From NCBI GenBank assembly GCA_946886975.1, contig CAMPJV010000037.1:1-12530 (forward strand): DNA of 12,530 nt, in the 5' to 3' direction. Made by a program: the position numbers and the translations under genes. The DNA comes from an uncultured Taibaiella sp. (GTDB lineage: Bacteria > Bacteroidota > Bacteroidia > Chitinophagales > Chitinophagaceae). Below the pieces are notes generated by a model. That model was not told the DNA's origin and did no database searches. It saw only the letters and a list, made by a program, of their open reading frames with translations. Each line of letters opens with the position of its first letter. Position 1 is the stretch's first letter. This document shows positions 1 to 5,417 of this stretch, piece after piece.

Positions 1-1
1 G

Positions 2-472
2 AATGAATATCCGGCCCTTGGCGGCAAGTACGAGGTGATACACCATACTGCTTTCCTTCAGGGGTTGATCAATGAGGGAAGGGTAACAATGAAAGAGGGT
101 GGGGTGTTCAAAGGAAAGAAAATTACCTACCACGATAGCTGCTATTTGGGTCGCGGGAATGGAATATATGAAGCTCCAAGAGAGGTGCTGGAAGCGCTGG
201 ACGTTGAATTGGTGGAGATGAAGCGTTGCAAAACAAACGGCCTCTGTTGCGGAGCGGGCGGTGCGCAAATGTTCAAAGAGGAAGAACCCGGCAATACAAG
301 AGTTAACTTCGAGAGGGCAGAAGAAGCCATTAATACCGGTGCGACAATAATAGCCGCGAACTGTCCCTTCTGCACCACTATGCTTACTGACGGGGTAAAG
401 AACAAGGAGAAGGAAGATGATGTAAAAGTGATGGATATCGCGGAGATGGTGGCGCTTTCGCTTGCGGATTAA
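2..472 (+). CDS. (Fe-S)-binding CCG-domain protein, 3' part only
   Basis: The reading frame is open from base 2, so the gene begins outside the window and only the last 156 residues are seen. The GTG at 35 is internal, because the residues before it (NEYPALGGKYE) match the family. The fragment carries a complete CCG cysteine motif: Cys47 (HDSC), the CCG triplet at 82-84 (CCGAGGAQMF) and CPFC at 121-124. This C-x(n)-CCG-x(n)-CxxC arrangement binds a special [4Fe-4S] cluster in the HdrB, GlpC, LutA and GlcF families. In Bacteroidota such proteins are usually cytoplasmic electron-transfer subunits paired with a second (Fe-S) protein, which would lie upstream. The exact redox partner cannot be told from this part. 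It is convergent with the receiver gene, 58 bp away. Confidence 0.88.
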   Translation, partial: NEYPALGGKYEVIHHTAFLQGLINEGRVTMKEGGVFKGKKITYHDSCYLGRGNGIYEAPREVLEALDVELVEMKRCKTNGLCCGAGGAQMFKEEEPGNTRVNFERAEEAINTGATIIAANCPFCTTMLTDGVKNKEKEDDVKVMDIAEMVALSLAD

Positions 473-497
473 GGAAAGCGGACTCCAGGAAAGCTTT

Positions 498-518
498 CGG
501 GTTTCGCAATCAAATCCG
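498..518. other. Weak hairpin between convergent genes
   Basis: In the 58-bp gap between the (Fe-S) protein and the receiver gene, CGGGTTT (498-504) can pair with AAATCCG (512-518) around a 7-nt loop, with one G-U pair. There is no clean T run on either side, so it would be a poor intrinsic terminator. It is only a candidate 3'-end structure for one or both genes. A perfect 10-bp palindrome, GAAAGCTTTC, lies just before it (489-498). Confidence 0.22.
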
Positions 519-530
519 GGGAACCATGTT

Positions 531-941
531 TTAGTTCACCAGCTTCTTTTCCTCAACAATCTTGTGAAGATTCTCGATAAAGGGTCCGTACTCTACGAAG
601 GTATCGGGCTTGGGCAGGTAGTCGTCCGCCCCTAGTTCAAAGCATTTGTCGACAGCTATCTGGGCGGAAGAGGTGGAAGTAATAACTATAGGGATACGCT
701 TGTAAGAATCATGTGCCCTCAAATGCTGAATAATATCGTAGCCATTCTTGCCCGGCATATTAAGATCTGAAAGTATTAGGTCAGGGAGATCGGCAGGATT
801 TCTGTCAAGCCAGTCGAAAAGCTCATTGCCATTCGCCACCATTGCCGTGATTTCAAATAAGTCTAATTCTTTAAAGCTGTCAAGCATGAAGAACCGTTCG
901 TCTTCATCGTTTTCAACAATAATGATCTTATACTTTCTCAT
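531..941 (-). CDS. Single-domain response regulator (CheY/Rcp1-like receiver)
   Basis: A 136-aa protein that is a receiver domain and nothing more, so it probably signals by protein contact or as a phosphorelay intermediate rather than by binding DNA. Visible receiver residues are the acidic cluster after the first strand (IIIVENDEDE, residues 6-15), the phospho-acceptor Asp59 in LSDLNMPG, Thr88 in ITSTSS and Lys111 in LPKP. At the usual acidic pair the order is E10-N11-D12, so which residues hold Mg2+ is not certain. Its ATG overlaps the kinase TGA as ATGA (938-941), implying translational coupling and a cognate pair. Small Rcp1-like receivers encoded just after a PAS or phytochrome-type kinase are a familiar arrangement. 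The output partner is not visible here. Confidence 0.93.
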   Translation of the reverse strand: MRKYKIIIVENDEDERFFMLDSFKELDLFEITAMVANGNELFDWLDRNPADLPDLILSDLNMPGKNGYDIIQHLRAHDSYKRIPIVITSTSSAQIAVDKCFELGADDYLPKPDTFVEYGPFIENLHKIVEEKKLVN

Positions 942-2845
942 GATAGCTGCAGATGCTCTGCCTTATTTTCATTAAGTGTGAAATAGAAAGTAGTTCCTTT
1001 GCCGGGTTCGGACTCAGGCCATATTCTACCCTTGTGGCGATCCACTATTTTCTTACAGATAGCAAGTCCAATGCCGGTGCCCGGAAACTCTTTGCCAGCA
1101 TTCAGTCTCCTGAAGATTTCAAAGACCTTCTGTAAGTCACCTTTCTCAATTCCAATGCCGTTATCTGACACCGCAAACTTGACGTGGCCGTTTTCCTGGA
1201 AGCTCTCAATCTTAATGTCAGGCTTTGAAGCTACGGTAAACTTTATAGCATTGCTCAGGAGGTTTTGCAGGAGCTGCATTAACTGTACCCTGTCACCTGT
1301 AACCGTGCTGAGACTGTTTTCAATGACAATATTAGCTCTGCTTGTATCAACTGATGTGCGCAGGTTTTGTACCACTGAGTTAATAAGCTCGTCAACGTTC
1401 ACCTCCTCCTGGACAATTTCTGATTTGCTTAGCTGTGAATACTTCAGCAGGTTGTGGATCAGATCTCTCATCCTGTTTGCGGCGTTGATGGACTTTTCAA
1501 TATAAGTCTTCAGGTCGCGATCCTGTTCCGGGTTCAGTTTTCTATCAATGAGCTGCAGAAAACTTTTTATCGTCCTGATGGGCTCCTGGAGGTCGTGGGA
1601 TACAATGGAGGTAAACTGTTCCAGCTCTTTATTGGTATATGATAGTTCTGCGTTCGTTTCTGTCAATTGCCTTGTTAACATCCTGTACTGTTCGTAACTC
1701 TGCCTGAGCGCCTTCTCCGACGCCTTCTTCTCTGTAAGGTCTCGTGTCACCTTTGAGTAGCCGATGAGGATTCCGTCTCTATTATAAACAGCTGTGATGA
1801 TAATGTTCGCCCAAAAGCGTGAGCCATCCTTTCTTAATCTCCAGCCTTCCTCCTCGTATTTTCCTACCGTCCGGGCGATCTTGAGCTCCCTCGCGGGCTT
1901 GCCATTCTTTATGTCTTCTTCTGTGTAGAAAATGCTAAAGTACTTTCCGACGATCTCGCTCTCTTCGTAGCCTTTTATTCTTCGTGCTCCTTCGTTCCAG
2001 CTGATGATCCGCCCTTTTTCGTCAAGCATGAAGATACCATAGTCGGTTACCTGCTCTACCAACAGACGATAACGCTCCTCACTTTCGCGAAGGGCCTCTT
2101 CATATTCCTTTCTGCCGCTAAGGTCCCGGGTGACTTTCGAAAAGCCGATCAATTTGTTAACCTCATTATACAGCGGCGTGAGGATCACATTGGCCCAGAA
2201 GACGGATCCGTCCTTGCGCACCCTCCAACCTTCCTCTTCATACCTGCCCTCGTCTACTGCAGTACGAAGTTCCCTTTCATACTTCTTGTCGTGAAGATCC
2301 TGGGCAGTATAGAAGATCGAAAAGTGCTTACCGATGACCTCGTTCGAAGAATAGCCCTTTGTCCGCCTTGCCCCTTCGTTCCAGGTCATGATATGGCCGG
2401 TGGGATCGAGCATAAAGATGGAGTAATCCATGACGCCCTCCACCAGAAGTCGGTAACGCTCTTCACTTTCACTTATTTCCAGCTCGTAATCTTTCTTTGC
2501 AGAAACATCGCGGATGATACAGCTAAAGCCGAGCAGGGAGCCGTCGGGTGCAAGTGAAGGGTTCAGGCTCATTTCTCCCCAAAACCTTGAGCCATCCTTC
2601 CTGGTCTTCCATCCCTCAGCTGAGTAGTCGCCCTTAGTACGGGCCTCCCCTAACTCATATTCCTCTTTGTTAATATCCCCGGGAATGTTGTAGAGCATCG
2701 ACAGGTGGTTTCCCAGAAGCTCATCTTTATGGTAACCCGACAAGGCTGTCGTAGCCGGATTCGCAAACACTATAAACCCATCTTTGTCGAGTATTATTAA
2801 TGCGTCCCTGATGCTGTCTACAAGTAGCTGGAGGTCCGGTGTCAT
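938..2845 (-). CDS. Soluble hybrid-free sensor histidine kinase with three PAS domains
   Basis: A 635-aa sensor kinase with no signal peptide and no transmembrane segment, so it should sense a cytoplasmic cue. Order: PAS1 about residues 5-120, PAS2 about 126-246, PAS3 about 254-374, a helical linker about 375-412, HisKA with the phospho-acceptor His417 in SHDLQEPIR, then HATPase_c with N-box (NLLSNAIKF, 528-536), G1 (DNGIGI, 561-566), F-box (FEIFRRL, 575-581) and G2 (GTGIGLAI, 589-596). Every catalytic motif is intact. Each PAS ends in a PAC-like segment (GW-x-RKDGS-x-FW, then GF/YS-x-VTRDL). PAS2 and PAS3 are close copies of each other. The SHDLQEPIR form of the H-box is typical of the phytochrome-like kinase group, but no GAF or PHY domain is present. 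The ligand or cofactor is unknown. It shares an operon with the receiver that follows. Confidence 0.95.
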   Translation of the reverse strand: MTPDLQLLVDSIRDALIILDKDGFIVFANPATTALSGYHKDELLGNHLSMLYNIPGDINKEEYELGEARTKGDYSAEGWKTRKDGSRFWGEMSLNPSLAPDGSLLGFSCIIRDVSAKKDYELEISESEERYRLLVEGVMDYSIFMLDPTGHIMTWNEGARRTKGYSSNEVIGKHFSIFYTAQDLHDKKYERELRTAVDEGRYEEEGWRVRKDGSVFWANVILTPLYNEVNKLIGFSKVTRDLSGRKEYEEALRESEERYRLLVEQVTDYGIFMLDEKGRIISWNEGARRIKGYEESEIVGKYFSIFYTEEDIKNGKPARELKIARTVGKYEEEGWRLRKDGSRFWANIIITAVYNRDGILIGYSKVTRDLTEKKASEKALRQSYEQYRMLTRQLTETNAELSYTNKELEQFTSIVSHDLQEPIRTIKSFLQLIDRKLNPEQDRDLKTYIEKSINAANRMRDLIHNLLKYSQLSKSEIVQEEVNVDELINSVVQNLRTSVDTSRANIVIENSLSTVTGDRVQLMQLLQNLLSNAIKFTVASKPDIKIESFQENGHVKFAVSDNGIGIEKGDLQKVFEIFRRLNAGKEFPGTGIGLAICKKIVDRHKGRIWPESEPGKGTTFYFTLNENKAEHLQLS

Positions 2846-3140
2846 TGTTGGGGTAAGGCCGTTTTGGGTTTAAAAATAATTATTTAAAGACCTCTGCACG
2901 CATACTTCTTCGCGCTTCACACAGGTGTTTTTTACACTAATAGCTTAGTAATTGAATTCCAACAGGCTAGCAAAGGGCTTCGTCACGAATGTTTTCAGAC
3001 TTGTGAATTGACTTTCCTATTGTGTATTACCTCTAGACCAAACCAACAGGTTAGATCTACTACCGCTACCTCAAATATCATGCCTGCAGACAAAGCAGCT
3101 GTTAATCAACTGGTTCAGCTAAATTTGCAACCTTTCAGCT
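2846..3140. other. Divergent intergenic region between kinase and 3141 gene
   Basis: These 295 bp must hold promoters for both divergent units. On the minus strand an AT-rich stretch at about 2871-2888 contains TATTTTTA, a near match to TAnnTTTG, but no TTG sits at the right distance. A small inverted repeat, ACTAA-TAGC-TTAGT (2936-2949), lies about 90 bp upstream of the kinase start and could be an operator. I see no RNA gene or longer coding region. Confidence 0.4.
3120..3127 (+). promoter_or_regulatory. Candidate -7 element TAAATTTG
   Basis: TAAATTTG fits the Bacteroidota primary sigma factor -7 consensus TAnnTTTG exactly and lies 13 nt before the ATG at 3141. Transcription would start a few bases before the start codon, giving a very short leader. 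No clean TTG -33 element is seen about 19 bp upstream; the nearest candidate is GTTAA around 3101. Confidence 0.4.
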
Positions 3141-3752
3141 ATGAGATCAATAGACACAGACAGAGGGACCTGGCGTGATGAGCTTGTCAATAATATTGTA
3201 TTTATTAAGCAACACAGGAGATATCCTTTTACCGTAAAGACTGTGATGCCCTTAGTGACCTCAGTCGCATTGCTCGGGGTCTTCCTCTGGTTAGCGTGGG
3301 GGCTGTTAATCGGCAGAAAGGAGTCAGGAGGAGGTTTCCCTCTGCTCATATTATTCATATTCTGCGTGCCCGTTGTGGTCGCAATTGCCCGATATTTTAA
3401 CCTTATCGGTTTTCGGGCGATACACACCTCATTTGATATGGCCGAGAACACCAGGGTGCTCAGGTTATTTCTTGAACAGCACAAGCTGGTGACTTTTCAG
3501 CACCCGTCAATGGAGGGGATATTCCAGATTATAAGCAGGAATATTAGTGCGGTGGGGGAGGATAGAGAGGCGCTTGTTTTTGTAGCAGATGACAAGCGTA
3601 TCCTGGTAAACAGCCATTACACCAGCTCGCGCAAATGGTTTCGCTTCTTGAGTCCGCCCACACATGAAAAGGAAATCATAAAAAGCTTCATAAAATGGCT
3701 GTCGGACCAGGAGAGACAAGGACGCAGTGATATAGTTTCGAAGAGATTCTGA
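3141..3752 (+). CDS. Two-TM membrane protein of unknown function
   Basis: A 203-aa protein I do not recognise. It has a charged cytoplasmic N-terminus of about 35 residues, two hydrophobic segments (about 36-57 and 66-84) joined by a short Arg-Lys-Gly loop, and a soluble C-terminal domain of about 115 residues that is probably cytosolic. That domain has alternating strand-like segments, such as EALVFVADDKRILVNSHY, and ends in a basic helix. The layout recalls a small membrane-anchored PH-like domain, but this is only a guess from shape. ATG 3141 is the first start after the in-frame TAA at 3120, and a -7-like element sits just ahead of it. The next gene starts 12 bp downstream on the same strand, so co-transcription is possible although that gene has its own -7-like sequence. 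Confidence 0.8.
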   Translation: MRSIDTDRGTWRDELVNNIVFIKQHRRYPFTVKTVMPLVTSVALLGVFLWLAWGLLIGRKESGGGFPLLILFIFCVPVVVAIARYFNLIGFRAIHTSFDMAENTRVLRLFLEQHKLVTFQHPSMEGIFQIISRNISAVGEDREALVFVADDKRILVNSHYTSSRKWFRFLSPPTHEKEIIKSFIKWLSDQERQGRSDIVSKRF

Positions 3753-3760
3753 TAACTTTG
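3753..3760 (+). promoter_or_regulatory. Candidate -7 element TAACTTTG
   Basis: TAACTTTG, an exact TAnnTTTG match, fills the 12-bp gap before the ATG at 3765 and overlaps the previous stop region. Transcription from it would be nearly leaderless. A convincing -33 TTG is missing (TTTCG at 3736-3740 is too close), so the site is tentative. Confidence 0.35.
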
Positions 3761-3764
3761 CACT

Positions 3765-4274
3765 ATGCGGACAAATGAAGTATTGGAGCTATTGCCAGAG
3801 CACTTCTCAGACGAGTCGAAAGTCTGGATCTTTCAGAGCAACAGGCCGTTCATAGAGAAGGAGCAGAAGGAAATAGATGAGCAGCTCTACCAATTTTACG
3901 TGCAGTGGCTGGCGCATGGGGACGCAGTAAAAGGGTGGGCGAAGCTATTGTTTAACCAGTTTGTCGTAGTGCTGGCGGACGAATCGGGTACGAATGTGAG
4001 CGGGTGCAGCACAGATAGCATGGTACGGATCATCAAGAGCCTGGAGCGACAATACGATGTTAACTTCTTCGACAGGATGACCATTACTTTTCTTATTAAC
4101 GGAAAAGCGCAGATGTTACCTTTCGGGCAGGTGCAGTATGCCCTGGAGAAGGGATACATAAATGAGCATACCCTTACCTTTAATAATATCGCTACGACGA
4201 AGTCTGAGCTGCTCGAGACCTGGCTGGTGCCTATGAAGGAGAGCTGGCTGGCGAACAGGGTTAGCTTTGCGTAG
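3765..4274 (+). CDS. Conserved Bacteroidota protein of unknown function (SGCSTDS motif)
   Basis: A 169-aa soluble protein. It resembles, from memory, a family widespread in Bacteroidota that is often carried in databases as 'ABC transporter ATPase'. That name does not fit: there is no Walker A (GxxxxGKS/T), no Walker B and no LSGGQ signature. Family-like features are KVWIFQSNRPF (19-29), the Trp-His stretch QWLAHGD (47-53), VVVLADE (67-73), the short motif VSGCSTDSM (78-86) with a single Cys81, and NFFDRM (100-105). The conserved Cys-Ser-x-Asp could be catalytic or a metal or redox site, but nothing in the sequence proves it. The gene ends 23 bp before a strong hairpin terminator, so it closes its transcription unit. 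Confidence 0.85.
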   Translation: MRTNEVLELLPEHFSDESKVWIFQSNRPFIEKEQKEIDEQLYQFYVQWLAHGDAVKGWAKLLFNQFVVVLADESGTNVSGCSTDSMVRIIKSLERQYDVNFFDRMTITFLINGKAQMLPFGQVQYALEKGYINEHTLTFNNIATTKSELLETWLVPMKESWLANRVSFA

Positions 4275-4296
4275 GTAAACAGCGTAATATACTAAT

Positions 4297-4331
4297 AACA
4301 GAAACGCCTTCCATTGGAAGGCGTTTCTGTT
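4297..4331. terminator. Bidirectional intrinsic terminator
   Basis: A perfect 16-bp inverted repeat, AACAGAAACGCCTTCC (4297-4312) and GGAAGGCGTTTCTGTT (4316-4331), with a 3-nt loop ATT. The stem is GC-rich at the top and reads TTTCTGTT at the 3' side on either strand, so it can end both convergent units. It lies 22 bp after the 3765 gene stop and 17 bp after the stop of the minus-strand exported protein. Confidence 0.9.
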
Positions 4332-4348
4332 GAAGTGATCTATGTGAC

Positions 4349-4954
4349 CTAGTCGATCTCTTTGCTGAAATATTTTCCCAGGGACTTTCCAGCTTTCTCG
4401 TAAGCCTCTGCAAGACGCTCGCCAGTGTCGAAGTCATACCCGCCACCTGTGCGACCTGGCACGTTGTCTATAGTGATGCGGGCAATGACATTCTTTGGGT
4501 TGGCAGTTTCTATCACCAGCGCTTCTCCATCAATGAAAGCATCTCTGCGGCTGATACCTATGTTGTAACCTGTTTCCACATGTGTTGTTTTGAACACTAA
4601 AGTGTACTTCTCATCAGGCATGTCGCCCAACTGCAGGTCTGACTGCTTCTCGAACATATCTTTAAAGTGCACGTGGAAGCGCTTTTCGCGATCGGCTACC
4701 CAGGAGTCGGCCCACTTGTCACCCTTACCAGCTTCTTTCTTGTTGTATTCCTCCTTCTTGTTGGAGACGAATTCATCCTCGGGGATGTTCTTAGTGGTGC
4801 AGGTCATCCCACTGTAGTCATACTGCACATTCATTTTCTTTACACCCTTGAGTGCATCAAGCTTTCCTTCTTTTAACCTGATCTTTTGCCCCATGGCCGT
4901 AGAAGCTGCCAGGCTGAAGGCTGCGACGGTTAGCGCGAAACGTATCATTTTCAT
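4349..4954 (-). CDS. Exported protein of unknown function
   Basis: A 201-aa protein with a classical signal peptide: basic MKMIR, a hydrophobic core FALTVAAFSLAAS, and a likely Sec signal peptidase site after TAMG (residue 22). No lipobox cysteine is present, so it should be released into the periplasm. The mature part is rich in charged residues (a Lys/Glu-rich stretch about 65-80), has a YTLVFKTTHVETGYNIG strand region (about 116-132) and ends with GGGYDFDTGERLAEAYEKAG (about 170-189). The look is of a Bacteroidota-restricted secreted family without a known role; I would not assign a function. One unpaired Cys52 remains after cleavage. It is the only gene of its unit and shares the terminator with the facing gene. 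Confidence 0.85.
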   Translation of the reverse strand: MKMIRFALTVAAFSLAASTAMGQKIRLKEGKLDALKGVKKMNVQYDYSGMTCTTKNIPEDEFVSNKKEEYNKKEAGKGDKWADSWVADREKRFHVHFKDMFEKQSDLQLGDMPDEKYTLVFKTTHVETGYNIGISRRDAFIDGEALVIETANPKNVIARITIDNVPGRTGGGYDFDTGERLAEAYEKAGKSLGKYFSKEID

Positions 4955-5034
4955 GTTCTCTGATTTTGCGGTAAAATAAATACAAAAACTCTTGAAAGGA
5001 AATAGGTGGCAGCACTGATTTTATGCAAACTTCC

Positions 5035-5085
5035 AGCGCTCCCAGGAGTGCTAGCTATGGGACAGTTGTAGAACAACTTTAGCAC
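5035..5085. repeat. Nested inverted repeats, possibly mutually exclusive hairpins
   Basis: AGCGCTCC (5035-5042) can pair with GGAGTGCT (5045-5052) as one hairpin with one G-U pair. GTGCTA (5048-5053) is also the exact reverse complement of TAGCAC (5080-5085), enclosing a second perfect hairpin AGTTGT-AGA-ACAACT (5064-5078). The first and the outer second stems share bases 5048-5052, so they cannot both form. No T run follows. Whether the region is transcribed is unknown. Confidence 0.4.
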
Positions 5086-5275
5086 GTATGCAGGAGATGA
5101 CCTGTGTGCAACTCCGCAATACACCACTTATACTGGCCTATTATAAGGGGGGACAATCTTCCAAAGCCTATGGCGATAACGACCAGAGGTGCCATATGCC
5201 CGGGAAGCCCTGAGAACTATTTCTAAATCCTTCCTCCGGAAGAGTGAGGTGTAAAAGGAAATCTCTATAAAATAG

Positions 5276-5283
5276 TATATTTG
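5276..5283 (+). promoter_or_regulatory. Candidate -7 element TATATTTG for parC
   Basis: TATATTTGC matches the extended Bacteroidota -7 box. Transcription from about 5290 would leave a parC leader of roughly 125 nt. No TTG is found near 5254-5256, where a -33 element would be expected, so the assignment rests on the -7 box alone. Confidence 0.4.
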
Positions 5284-5417
5284 CGCGCCTTTGGAGTGGA
5301 GGTAATCCGTCGCTGAGAGGCGGTAATTGCTTTGCAAAAGTCTCCCTGATCATCATTGACAAAGGACCCGATATTCGAACAGGATAATAGCTATCCGATA
5401 AATACTTTGAAGAATAA

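Larger units (their letters stand above)
4955..5417. other. 463-bp intergenic region upstream of parC
   Basis: The region separates the divergent exported protein and parC. It holds inverted repeats at 5035-5085, a TTATA-type inverted repeat (CTTATA/TATAAG, about 5127-5147) and a -7-like element at 5276. No tRNA or convincing coding region is seen; open frames here on the minus strand are low-complexity shadows that run into parC. Minus-strand promoter signals for the 4349-4954 gene are AT-rich but not diagnostic. Confidence 0.45.

Noticed and set aside
999..1505. 168-codon open frame on the plus strand inside the histidine kinase gene
   Set aside because: It is antisense to the HisKA and ATPase domains, Ser/Phe-rich with no domain, and explained by the codon pattern of the kinase.
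3080..3178. 32-codon frame (ATG 3080 to TGA 3176) overlapping the start of the 203-aa protein gene
   Set aside because: It runs into the better-supported gene in another frame, its product has no recognisable feature, and an exact -7-like box for the main gene lies inside it.
5284..5370. CTGAGA, GGTAAT and CCTGATC upstream of parC, reminiscent of a TPP riboswitch (THI box)
   Set aside because: The pieces are in the wrong order and spacing for the THI-box fold, the stem helices do not form, and parC has no link to thiamine.
5345..5405. TTCGAA-containing stretch resembling a tRNA T-loop
   Set aside because: No acceptor, D or anticodon stems can be formed around it.
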